Shown: in pieces, positions 24,679 through 34,520 of the stretch
Layout of the letters: each line of letters begins with the position of its first letter
Numbering within the stretch: the stretch's first letter is position 1
Assembly (NCBI GenBank): GCA_025094145.1
Contig: JALLLS010000024.1
Span: 1 to 64,000, forward strand
Direction of reading: 5' to 3'
DNA from: Spinellus fusiger
Taxonomy: Eukaryota > Mucoromycota > Mucoromycetes > Mucorales > Phycomycetaceae
Length of the DNA stretch: 64,000 nucleotides
Notes under the pieces: model-generated
What the model was told of the DNA's origin: nothing
Seen by the model: the letters and a program-made list of their open reading frames with translations, nothing else
Database searches by the model: none
Position numbers and translations under genes: made by a program

Positions 24679-25975
24679 ATGGGAAGACTCACAGGAAAGA
24701 CAGTATTTATGTAAGCCCTGCTAAATAGATGAAGTATATACTATATGAAGTATATACTGTATAAAATATATACTATAAAGAACCCACTGGGCTATGGACT
24801 CACTTGCCTTGTTTTTTTTATCTTAGCACAGGCGCCTCTTCTGGTATTGGTGAAGCCTGTGCACGCGAATTTGCAAAAGAAGGCTCTCACTTGGTATGTA
24901 TTCTATACAATGATTGTTATTGTTATTCTATAGTGAAAGAGAGACTCATGCTGCTGTTGACACAAGGTACTGGCTGCCAGACGCATAGACAAGCTGGATC
25001 ACATCAAGGCAGACATTCTCGCCACCTGCCCCACGATCACTGTCCATACAGTAGCCATGGATGTTACCGACAAGGAACAGGTGGTTGCATCGGTGGCAGC
25101 TGTGTTGGAGAAGGTCGATGGCATTGATGTGCTTCTGAACAATGCTGGACTTGCACTTGGACTCAATTCCTTGCTGGAGACAGATGCTCAGAGTATGACT
25201 CAAATGTTGGATACAAATGTCAAGGGACTTGTGTATGCTATTCAGGCAGTGCTTCCCAGCATGAAGAAGAGAGGCACAGGCCACATTATCAACATCAGCT
25301 CCAGTGCAGGTAAGAGAATGAAAAAGAATGAAAAAGAAGTGGATGTGTTATTTATGCCATGTCTAGGCAAACAGAGCTATGTAGGAGGCAGTGTCTACTG
25401 TGGTAAGTGACTTGCCTACTTATACCACCACTCCACATAGCCTCACACCCCCTCTACAGGCAGTAAACATGCTGTAGAAGCCATCACCAAGAGTCTTCGT
25501 CTTGAATTGGTCAATGACCCTATCCGTGTCAGCCAAATCGCTCCTGGCATGGTCAAAACAGAGTTCTCCACCATCCGCTTTGGTGGTGACCAGACAAAGG
25601 CAGACGATGTGTACAAGGGCATCGAACCCCTCACAGCCTACGATATTGGTAAGCACATCACGTCTCTCTCTCTACTTCTGTCTCCCCTTTCTGACTCATG
25701 TCTTTTCTTGTTTCTGACGTGGATTAGCTGAATTGGTGGTGTTTACTGCCTCGCGTCCTTCTCATGTCAACATTGCTGATTTGCTGGGTGAGTTATTTGA
25801 GGATGGTGCTTGTGGTCTGAAGATAAGACTCTATAGATATGTATATAAAACAGAAAGAAAGAAAGAAAAAAAAAAGAAAGAAAGAAAGAAAAAAAGAAAA
25901 AAAAGCTCACTCTCTTTATTATGTCTAGTTTTTCCCTCAGCACAAGCAGATGCCATTACAGTGTGCCGTCAATAA
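24679..25975 (+). CDS. Short-chain dehydrogenase/reductase (classical SDR)
   Basis: This is a cytosolic NADP-dependent oxidoreductase of the YdfG/YMR226C type, enzymes that oxidise L-serine, 3-hydroxy acids and related alcohols. Seven exons: 24679-24710, 24827-24893, 24967-25309, 25367-25402, 25460-25648, 25728-25787 and 25929-25975; total 774 nt, 257 residues in frame, a typical length. The cofactor motif TGASSGIG is rebuilt across the first intron (AT joined to C). Further motifs are DVTDKEQV, NNAG, the catalytic Ser in NISSSAG, YCGSKHA (Tyr and Lys of YxxxK) and PGMVKTEF. The last exons encode ASRPSHVNIADLLVFP, characteristic of this subgroup. Substrate preference is inferred from family resemblance. 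A poly-A/GAAA tract fills the final intron. Confidence 0.94.
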
Positions 25976-26263
25976 GAAATCATTCTATACGAGAACATTG
26001 ATTTGAAGAGATAAAGAGAGAGATAAAGAGAGATAAAGAGAGAGATGTCCTGTTTCTTTTCTTCATGGAAATAGAAGGGGTGTGTTTTGAGTGTGTATTC
26101 TTTTTTCTTTTTTGAACTATTCTCTAAAATAACCCGCCTACTTTGACTAGTAAAATACCAAAGGAAGGAGTTATACCATCCTAATAACAGAGTCAATACC
26201 ACATTCTTCCCTTTTTACTTTAGACTGTATAGATCCAACGGTGGACACGCAGTAAAAGAGGAC

Positions 26264-27139
26264 TTACTTTGGCAATTCAAACTTATTTCCCTTGATCACC
26301 CTAGACACATCATAGCATAGCATAGCATAGCATAGCATAGCATAGCGATCAGTCAAAAGAAGAAAAGAATGCCACAGACACAACAGACAAGGCCCACTTA
26401 CTTTTTATAGTAGATATAGAAAAAGTCACTGTAGAGTGCTGTCTGGAGAAGACCTGCCACCCACGCCAATGCCTCCACAGGATCATTTATAGTATAACGG
26501 TAGATCCAATTGAAGAGATACAGCCCACGGTAGGCACCCAGAGCAAACAAATAGTGTGTGGTGATGGTCTCTGCCTCTCCTGTTCTCTGCAGCATAAACA
26601 GCTGTGGAAGAATGGCAACAGACTCCAGGCAGATGGAAAAGGACCACAGCACCTAAGCAGAGGGAGCAAGGCGTCAGTCTCCTTTTCTTTTCTCTTTTCT
26701 CTTCTCTCTTCTTTGTTGGATACTACTGTGGAGAGTGGTTACCTCTATGATGGTGTATTTATAGGCAAGCGCAACACCAAGAATGGCACAGGGCACCAGC
26801 AGGTACTCAATTCTAAATGTGTCCAGTCCTGCGTCATAGGTTGCCTTGAATCGTATCTTCATCAGGTACAGGACATAGAGAGAGGTGAGAATAAAGAATA
26901 TCTTCATGCATGTGTTGTAGACAGAAACGAAATGGGTGACCAGGTCCAGGTAGCGTGTAATAAAGATAATGGCATAGAGCAGCTGGGACTTGAATGAGAT
27001 ACCTGCAAGAGTGAATAGGGTGCTGTTTCTTTCAAAGGAGTTCCCTACCAACACAAGACCGTGTGCTTCTTATCTTTAGGAGAAGAATCACCACAGACAC
27101 CAGGTGCATGGCGTCTGCTATAAGACGAAACAGGTTCAT
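26264..27139 (-). CDS. ERD2: ER lumen protein-retaining (KDEL/HDEL) receptor
   Basis: This seven-helix receptor recycles HDEL/KDEL-bearing ER proteins from the Golgi in COPI vesicles. Four exons: 27049-27139, 26743-27002, 26402-26652 and 26264-26300; total 639 nt, 212 residues in frame, the standard length. Landmarks are [13 protein letters not shown] at the start, [64 protein letters not shown] and the lysine-containing tail [13 protein letters not shown], which carries the COPI-type sorting signal. The short last exon was found because the apparent stop of exon 3 overlaps a GTAAGT donor. A CATAG pentamer repeat occupies that last intron (26314-26346). Confidence 0.96.
26314..26346. repeat. 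CATAG pentanucleotide repeat in an ERD2 intron
   Basis: Six to seven perfect tandem CATAG units lie between exons 3 and 4 of the KDEL receptor gene. Confidence 0.9.
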
Positions 27140-27430
27140 AAGAAAGAAAAGGAAAGGGCAAAGAAAGAGGGAGAGGGAGAGGAAAGAGGAGCAATGGTGA
27201 CGCGAGGTGTGGGGTGGGGTCAGAAAAGACCCTCTTCTCGTGTCCTTTAGGTGTGACGTAACATCCAGTCATACACACACACACACTCTCTCTCTCTCTT
27301 TCTTTCTCCTTTTCTCCTTTTTTCTCCTTTTTTCTCCTTTTCTCTTTGTTATCCAATCAAACCCTTTATTTGTTTACAAAAGATACAGCCTAAAGTGACT
27401 CTTTCTTTCTTTCTCTCTCTTTCTTCTCTA

Positions 27431-28269
27431 TTAACAACATCCACCCTGGGTTGCCTGTACAGGTGCACTGGCGCCCACTCTCACAGTGCTCTGTTGTGTC
27501 TGGACAGTGGTGCTGCCCATTCTGTCCTTGATTTGCTTGGCCATGGTCAAAAAGGCCTGCTCTACGTTGGTGGCACTTTTGGCTGATGTCTCGAGAAGAG
27601 GAATGGACAGACTGTCAGCAAACTCCTAAGTCACTTGTCAGCAAAGACCCCACCCCAGCAGAAAGAGAAAAGAAAAGAAGGAACCCCACTTGCCTTTGCT
27701 GCAGTGTAGTTGACTGTCTTTTTGTCCGTCAGGTCGTTCTTATTGCCCACAAGGAGCTTGTTCACTCCCTCAGCAGCATAACGATCAATCTCCTTCATCC
27801 ACTGCTTCACATTGTTGAAACTGCCCTGGTCAGTGACATCATACACAACGATGATACCGTGGGCTCCTCTATAGTAGGAGGAGGTAATGGTGCGGAAGCG
27901 CTCCTGTCCTGCTGTGTCCCACTATGGAAAAGGAAAGAGGGGATGAGCTCTGTTCTAATAAGACTACTTACAATCTGGAGCTTCACTGTCTTGCCCTCGA
28001 GTTCAATGGTTCTTATTTTCTGAATACAAAAAGAGAGTGTTCATAGTGTGTAGAGTATAAGCAGGCACTTACAAAATCAACACCAATGGTAGAGATATAG
28101 CTCTCTGTATAGGTGTCATCGGCAAACCGCAGCAACAGACAGGACTTGCCCACACCCGAGTCACCAATCAACAGCAGCTTAAAGAGGTAGTCGCTACAGG
28201 TCGCATCACAGACTCAACAACAGACAAGGAAGAAAAAAAAGAAGAGTCCACTTACTATTCGGGATTCAT
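27431..28269 (-). CDS. YPT1: Rab1-type small GTPase Ypt1
   Basis: Ypt1/Rab1 controls ER-to-Golgi tethering and autophagy. Five exons: 28256-28269, 28073-28193, 27972-28019, 27694-27921 and 27431-27625; total 606 nt, 201 residues in frame. All GTPase motifs are present: P-loop GDSGVGKS, switch [34 protein letters not shown] and ETSAK. The protein ends in GGCC for double geranylgeranylation. The fourth intron is of the rare GC-AG class (AAG followed by GCAAGT, ending TTAG); no GT donor keeps the YTAAK/EFADS frame. The first exon is only 14 nt. It is adjacent and on the same strand as ERD2, whose product works in the same trafficking step. Confidence 0.97.
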
Positions 28270-28477
28270 CAAAAAAGAAGAGGTAAGAAGAGGTAAGAAG
28301 AAGAAAAGGAGTTGTTTGTTGTTGTTACTGTTGTTACTGTTGTTGTTGTAATAAAAGAGAGATGAGCGAGTGGAAACAAAGAGATAAAATAAAATAAAAT
28401 AAAAAGAGAGAAAAGCACGTGCAGCAACACAAGAAAAGAGTCGAGTGTCATGTGGGCACGTGTTAAGCAGCCCTCCT

Positions 28478-28506
28478 CCCAAACCCAAACCCAAACCCAA
28501 ACCCTC
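28478..28506. repeat. CCCAAA hexamer repeat upstream of YPT1
   Basis: Five tandem AAACCC-type units lie about 210 bp upstream of the YPT1 start codon, in its presumed promoter or leader. They are not a telomeric CCCTAA repeat. Confidence 0.8.
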
Positions 28507-28592
28507 CAAGTATCGACATTTCTCTTTTTCTCTCTCTTTTTCTTTTCTTTATCTTATGATGTCATCTGGATATATTCTGTCATCTGGATATA

Positions 28593-30634
28593 TTATTTGA
28601 ATGTTCCTGTGGAGTGACGGGGACTTCTTTTTTTAGTGGACAGTACAGCAGAGGGAGGTGGGAGGGCAGGGGAGGGCAGGGACAGCAGTTTGTGTGGTCT
28701 ACGGGAGGACTCTTCTCTATGGAAGGAGCTGGCCCGGGTGGTGCGGCGGAGGACTTCTTTGGAGTGTGTAGGGGCCACAGACAGAGTGTCCTGGTGGGGG
28801 CTGTGTTTTGGTGGAGGTTTCCTGGTGTCGCTGTGGAGTGGCTTCTCTCTAGTGTCTATACAGCAGAGGCAGTTGGTAAAGAAAAGAAAAGAAAAAGACG
28901 CTTACCCATGTCCTTGTCTTCTTCTTTGTCTTCTTCTTTGTCTTCTTCCTCCTTGTCTTCTTCCTCCTTGTCTTCTTCCTCCTTGTCTTCTTCCTCCTTG
29001 TCTTCTTCCTCCTTGTCTTCTTCCTCCTTGTCTTCTCCATCTTCTTCTGGGTGGGACTCCTCATACTGGGACAGCACACGTCCTTGGCCCTTGAACTCAA
29101 ACGCAATGGCTGCCTGTGCCTGCTCCAACATCTGCTCTGTCAAATGGCACAGGCGCTGGAACTCCTTGTCCTTCTCCCACTCGTCGTCTGATAGATCAAC
29201 CCACTAAACATGAATGGAGTGGCATTTCCCTAGTGTCCATTACCTCTTGCAAGACAGGCTCCATCACACATCCCACGTCCTGTCCCATGCCTAGTCCCGT
29301 GCCTTGTCCACTATACAAAGAGAGTCGACTCATCAGCAAACGTCACTCTTTCTTTTCAGTGTCGAGCACTTCTCGGTGCACTACAAGGGGTACTAACAGT
29401 TGCATCTGTTTCTTGAGTTGTGTCACTTGCAATGCCTGTCTTTTCACAGTGGCCTCCAACATGGCATTGACAGCTAGGAGTGACTGGTTTGATATCTCAA
29501 GGTCTGCAATCTAGACCCATACACATGAATAGATGAAGAGAGATGAAGAGAGAGAAGAGAGAAAAGAGAAGAGAAAGGAACTATGGTATAAATGTCCCAG
29601 CTGTATACCTTGCGATTGACTCTTGCCTCACTCATAACAGGCTCTTCTTCTTCTTCATCATCTACACTATCATCGTCTTCTCTAGTGTTTGCAAAGGCGT
29701 GGGCTGCTACTGTGGCTGTCTGTGGTGGTGAATACTCATCATCGTCATTGTCATTGTCATCGTCGTCGTCGTCCTTGTCTTGTGTATAGTCACTGTCCTG
29801 TTCATAATCACTGTTGCTGTCCACACTTTCCTCCTCACTCTTCCTCCTCCATGCCCTCTTCTGTTCATCATGGGCAGCAGTGTCCATGGACAGCTTTCGT
29901 TCGCCATGGTATCTGTCCATCACTCCACCAGGGGCTGTGATGGAAGGCATGGAGGGCACTGAGGGCATGGAGGTCACTGAGACTGTAATAGGGCCCAGCA
30001 CAGAGCGATGACTGGACCCTGTGCGCTGAGGAGAAGGAAAAAGAGGAAGAAGGGGTGCTGTTGTTGTTGTTGGTGGTGCTGCTGGTGGTGGTGGTGCTGT
30101 TGTTGTTAGTGGTGGTGTTGGTGCTGTTGTTGCTGTTAGTGGTGGTGGTGGTGGTGGTGCTGTTGTTGCTGCTATTGCTGCTGCTGCTGCTGTTGTTGTT
30201 AGTTGTACTATTGGTGGTGTTGTTAATGTTGGTTCTATGCGCAGGTTATGAGAAGACGTCCGTCGCTTGATAGGCTTGTACAGTTCTATCTGAGGACGCG
30301 CCTCCTTCAGTGGTAGGGAGGGATGAGGTCGAGGCGGCTGCTCCACCCCACACGACGGCTTATGTGTGTAGGTGGGGTTGTGCGTGGGATGAGGGCGTGG
30401 TGGATGGTAGATATTAATGGTAGGCTTTGACGCTTCATGTATCTTGGCGGCGATTTTAGGCTTACGGGTCATGGTGATAGATGAGGACGGGAGAGAGAGG
30501 GTGGAGCCACCATGAAGGGCATAAGATGGAGGGAGGGTGGATGGCTGTGTGGGCTGTGAGTGGACAGAGGGAGAGCGGGTTATGCCCATAGGCCTTAGAA
30601 TATGAATGGCTTTGGGTTGTGAGGATTCCTTCAT
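28593..30634 (-). CDS. Uncharacterised acidic, low-complexity coiled-coil protein
   Basis: I do not recognise a named family. Five exons: 29609-30634, 29347-29510, 29244-29310, 28906-29203 and 28593-28855; total 1818 nt, 605 residues in frame. The N-terminal half is disordered, Pro/Thr/Ala-rich, with histidine-proline motifs and an acidic run of aspartates near residue 300. The conserved-looking core is IADLEISNQSLLAVNAMLE followed by a predicted coiled coil with Lys/Gln (VKRQALQVTQLKKQMQ), then WVDLSDDEWEKDKEFQRLC and LEQAQAAIAFEF. A string of about seven DKEEE repeats follows, then a basic Ser/Arg-rich tail. The core has the look of a conserved fungal domain; function unknown. Start at 30634 chosen as first ATG; an earlier in-frame GTG near 30667 is unlikely. 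Confidence 0.7.
28917..29033. repeat. 15-nt coding minisatellite
   Basis: Tandem 15-nt units of GTCTTCTTCCTCCTT on the plus strand, preceded by shorter variants, encode the repeated EEDKE pentapeptide of the 605-residue protein. Confidence 0.9.
30055..30215. repeat. Coding triplet-rich tract (Thr/Ala/Pro)
   Basis: GTT, GGT and GCT triplets on the plus strand encode a run of Thr, Ala and Pro in the N-terminal half of the 605-residue protein. Confidence 0.8.
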
Positions 30635-30670
30635 TGAGTCAAAAGAGGAGGAACAATAACAATCCACCTA

Positions 30671-30707
<37 letters not shown>

Positions 30708-31136
30708 CAATAATAATAATAATAATAATAAACACTGAAGAATGAAGACTATAAATAATTAATAATTAATAACAACGAGATAATTACATATCATCAGAAA
30801 GGACTAATATGGAAATATAGAAATAAGGGCAGATCCATAAAGTACCTTGTGTCCTCATGTCATAAGGTATTCTTCCATTTATGGCAATGGGTTCATGCTT
30901 ACCATCCCAAATACACAAGAGGGAAGCAGAAAGAGAAATAAGACAGATGAATTGAATTGAATGTTAAGGTTATTTATTTATTTATTATCAGTGGTGTTAT
31001 TACTATTATCATCATTATCATCATTATCATCATTATCAGTGGTGTTATCAGTGGTGTTATCAGTGGTGTTATTACTATTATTACTATTACTATTGTTATT
31101 GTCATGGGTAAGTGGATTCACTAGTACTTAGGCACT
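30635..31136. other. Intergenic with trinucleotide microsatellites
   Basis: TAA/AAT triplet runs lie at about 30671-30730, and GTTATCAGTG and ATCATTATC units at about 30985-31095. No gene is seen. The spacer separates two minus-strand genes. Confidence 0.6.
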
Positions 31137-32837
31137 TTATTGATTCTCAGCCAATTGAATGAGGTCTTTGGTGATTTGAAGAATACGATGTTTGGATCCA
31201 TTGGGAATAAACTAAAGGAGGATGTGTAGGCAAAGACGTATCAGTCTCTTGTAGTTCTTTATTTTATTTTGAAATAATAATAATAGTAATAATAATAATA
31301 GTAATAATAATAATAGTAATAATAATAATAGTAATAATAATAATAGTAATAATAATAATAGTAATAATAATAATAGTAATAGTAATAATAGTAATAGTAA
31401 TAGTAATAGTAATAGTAATAATAGTAATAGTAATAATAACAATAATAATAATAACAATAATAATAACAACAATAATAATAATAATAATAAATAGTTTACC
31501 TTAAGTTTGCCTTCATTGGTGAGGTAAACAACAGGGGTTCCCATGCGTCCAAGTGTCAGACTCTCGACTTGTAATCGCATATGTGTCATTAAATGGCTTT
31601 TGATAGCCTCCATGAGTGGTATTCTTTGCACACGCGCCCTAAGAATATACATACACATACACCCACACACACATACACCCACACATACATACATATAAAT
31701 ATATCTATAGAAGAATGTACAGAAGGAAGATTCTTGTTCTTACTCAGTGAGCATTTTGGACAGCTCTTCCATATGAATGGAGATGGCTACAGTATTAATA
31801 TTCCCTTTGCTTGGGAAATGATAGACAAGCTCAAGGGCCTGGAATGCACTAGGACGACTGTTGAACACTTGCCACAGAGTCAGTAGATTGAACTGTAGAG
31901 AATACTTACGACGTATAGGTGGGTCATCCTCTGAGGGTGCATCCAATAAAGAACATGCCCATGTCTCTACAAATCCATTGAGACTGTGGTCTGGTATTTG
32001 AAAGGGACGAATCACACAATCCATGGACTTCTCTAACCAGTGCACTACAATCTCACCCACACCACTTGCTGATTTGACAAGGATCAATGGATAGGAAGCA
32101 ATTCCATCTAATCCATAGAATATAAACAACATGGCATAGCATGACATGGCATAGCACAGCATAGCTTGGCGTAGATACAGTCTCTGTAGACCCAAGTCCA
32201 ATGAGACTTACCAGGGAGATCAAGACCGGAGCGCAAGGAGGGTAATAATATGATATGATGCATAGGTAGCATATTTTTACCTATTCTCCCTCATCAGTGC
32301 CTGCACATTTATCTACACATCTTACTTACTATAGCTAGACACTTCAATAGTAATCTCTATAGGCTCAGCCCCTTAAAAACGATAAGCGCCTGTAGACATT
32401 GAAAAAAGAAGCAAGGCAATGGTTTACCACTGGGCCAGTCGGGAAAGACAAGGGGTTGGAAGCGTGTTGAGAGAACAATACCCTTATAGGGCACCCCGTC
32501 TCTGTTCCTATTCGCTGTTTCCATAGAAGGTGCGTCACCAGGATCAAAATGCAACTGTGCTGCCAAGTGTCTTCGAAGGGCATGTTCACGCCGAGTTGTT
32601 TTCTTTAGTCCGGCACCAAAGTCAAACAGTGGAGAACAGCGGTAGAGTGCAAATGTCTTGTTGACAATTCTTGCTGTTCGTCGTATCAGCCACCCTAATG
32701 AAGTAACACACGCCTTTACCTAGATCATTCTCGTGTGCACTCATGAAGCAAACACAAAGACAACGGACTCGATTACAATAATAGTGACAGCAATAATAAT
32801 AATAATAAAGACAATGCGTCACACGTGCCAAGCGCAT
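31137..32837 (-). CDS. Probable kinetochore protein of the CENP-L/Fta1 family
   Basis: CENP-L (yeast Iml3, fission yeast Fta1) pairs with CENP-N in the inner kinetochore. Seven exons: 32825-32837, 32428-32694, 32330-32371, 32212-32280, 31744-32107, 31500-31638 and 31137-31211; total 969 nt, 322 residues in frame. Suggestive segments are NKTFALYRCSPLFDF near the N-terminus, LPSLRSGLDLPG followed by DGIASYPLILVKSASG, VVHWLEKSMDCVIRPFQIP in the middle, and a C-terminal domain with LELVYHFPSKGNINTVAISI and GTPVVYLTNEGKLK. The family call rests on this pattern rather than on a strict motif. The first exon (13 nt, donor GTGTGA) is the weakest part; an alternative start near 32741 would need a 25-nt intron. 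Its start codon is 74 bp from that of the divergent gene at 32912. Confidence 0.62.
31273..31493. repeat. 220-bp (AAT/AGT)n microsatellite in the last CENP-L-like intron
   Basis: A near-pure array of AAT triplets is interrupted at regular distance by AGT, degenerating to AAC/AAT at its right end. It fills almost all of the intron between exons 6 and 7. Confidence 0.95.
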
Positions 32838-32911
32838 GGCATGAACGGGTGCTTCGGTGTCTATTTCTTTTCTTCTTTTAATTGGGTCTGCTCATTTTAT
32901 TATTAAGTACT
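32838..32911. promoter_or_regulatory. Compact bidirectional promoter
   Basis: Only 74 bp separate the predicted start codons of the minus-strand CENP-L-like gene and the plus-strand NTF2-like gene, so both promoters must overlap here or in the flanking leaders. A TTATTATTAAG stretch lies just before the plus-strand start. Confidence 0.5.
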
Positions 32912-33744
32912 ATGGATATGGAATACTTCACCAGGGAGGATGTGTATGCTGAGCTTATTCAACGTAATGTCGCATGGCCAAGTGCAGACTAATGATGTCT
33001 AGGCGTTGTCAAGGACTTATTTTCTTTGAGTGATACAAAGCAAAGGCGTATCCTTGACTACTATTACTTTCCAGACGCAGACTTTGTTTCTCCTCTCCTA
33101 GCAACCCAAAGTGTCTTTAACATCCGACAGTAAGTGTTCTTTATCTTTTATCTTTTTATATTCTATCTTTTATATTTCATATTCATTCCATCTTCTCTGT
33201 ATTTTCCTAGTGTTCTTCTGGTGTGGAGAACAATCAATCCACGAGAACCCACTATTAATAACATATGTTTTAACGGAAAGACATGTGTGGTGTATTTAAC
33301 ACAGCATTTGAGTCCTTGTCTGGTGCCTTGGCGTATGGAGGTGCCAGTGATTGTTACCCTCACATTTCGTGAAACAGAAACAGAGAGTGGCTTGTTTAAA
33401 ATTGAAAGACATGAAGAGAGTTGGTGTATTGGAGGTAATTCTTGTTGTAGCAGTAGTAACTCACACTGGGATGGATTCCTCCAGGTCTTGTTGCGTCTCT
33501 TCCATTGGCCTCCTATTGGCATGATAGAGTGATTCGGGTGATTCTAGGCAAATTCATTACTTCCATGGGTGAGGTGGTGGGTTTGGCTTCAGAGGCAGTC
33601 CAATCGATGCAACATAACCTGTCCATAGACCTATCTGCACTGCACTTTACAGCGAATCCTTCTCTGGATCATAGATTGACAGAAACACCGAGCTATGAGT
33701 GTCATTCTATGGGGGATGAACCTCAATATACTCTTTTCAATTGA
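32912..33744 (+). CDS. SigF-like NTF2-like domain protein
   Basis: Small NTF2-fold proteins of this fungal group have no firmly known role. Four exons: 32912-32963, 33003-33129, 33211-33434 and 33485-33744; total 663 nt, 220 residues in frame. The fold-like core reads KQRRILDYYYFPDADFVSPL, VFNIRHVLLVWRTINPREP, CVVYLTQHL, VPVIVTLTFRETETESG and a following helix with YWHDRVIRVILGKFI. The first intron is only 39 nt (donor GTAATG, CTAAT branch-like site, acceptor CTAG); reading through it meets TAA and TGA in frame, and splicing restores frame exactly. The NTF2/SigF assignment is from overall resemblance; a soluble or membrane-peripheral cytosolic protein is likely. Confidence 0.75.
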
Positions 33745-33862
33745 ATAGAAAAAGAAAAAGTGTTGGTGTCGCTTTGGAAATTATGGAACAAAAAGAGACT
33801 TAGACTAAGTGAACATTTTATTACTTATACAAAGGACTCTGCTGCATCGATAAAGATGCTTT

Positions 33863-33942
33863 ATGAATAAAAATAAGAATAAAAATAAGAATAAGAATAA
33901 GAATAAGAATAAAAATAAAAATAAAAATAAGAATAAAAACGA
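33863..33942. repeat. ATAAAA/ATAAGA hexamer repeat
   Basis: Tandem AATAAG and AATAAA hexamers lie just downstream of the NTF2-like gene. Confidence 0.85.
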
Positions 33943-34034
33943 TTGGAAACTGGTGTATTTATCGGCTCAATGCACTGAGAAGAAAGAGAAAGGCTCAAAG
34001 ATGAACTATTTCTTTTTCTTTCTTTTTGGTGTGC

Positions 34035-34262
34035 AAATGTGTCGGAGGTATTAATTTCAAGAATAGAAATAATAGAAATAATAAAAGTATTATGAGATAG
34101 AGGAGTATGACTACCCTGTCTTCTTGGTTGTTTGGTGAAAGTACTGTTGCATGGACAAGTAGCAAAGACTCCATATCATAGGGAATAGAATAGCAGCTAG
34201 TATGGGAAGTGTAGTTTACTACCTCTTTAATCAATAGACCTTGATTCAAGCTACTTTCTGGA
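34035..34262 (-). pseudogene. Gene remnant, paralogous to the frame at 43440-43690
   Basis: A minus-strand frame encodes NQGLLIKEVVNYTSHTSCY and IPYDMESLLLVHATV. Positions 43440-43690 (+) encode the diverged counterpart (FIKEVVNYPFYTNCY, IPNDVWVILLVNAN). Similarity covers at least 210 bp and is visible at protein level. No family is recognised; it may be the tail of an unknown transposon gene or a duplicated host gene. Confidence 0.5.
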
Positions 34263-34520
34263 GTAACGATAAGTAATATAGGCTATTGTTCAAAAACCCA
34301 ATAAACAAGAGGCGTTTTTAAGTAGTTAAATTATATTTCTCAAAGACTTCATTCTATGAATCTAAAGACTACTTATATACTTCTTCTTCCAAGGCATAAC
34401 TGATTAGGACTCATTATTCAACAACATTCTCTTCAAAAATGCACAGGCAATAATCCTCCCTTAATAGACTTCCAGGGACAGAATATTTCTTTATTTGAAA
34501 CACTATCATTGACTTGGATA

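Noticed and set aside
28478..28506. Telomere-like repeat
   Set aside because: The unit is CCCAAA, not CCCTAA, short and internal; treated as a simple repeat.
31212..31694. Minus-strand frame with a long poly-leucine run
   Set aside because: It is the translation of the AAT/AGT microsatellite and the flanking exon; it lies in an intron of the CENP-L-like gene.
31890..31912. 17-nt GTAAGT...ACAG candidate intron in the CENP-L-like gene
   Set aside because: Too short to be spliced, and the reading frame is open through it.
32690..32757. Start of the CENP-L-like gene with a 25-nt intron (GTAAAG...ATTAG)
   Set aside because: It would also close in frame, but 25 nt is below plausible intron size; a 13-nt first exon starting at 32837 with a normal-length intron fits as well.
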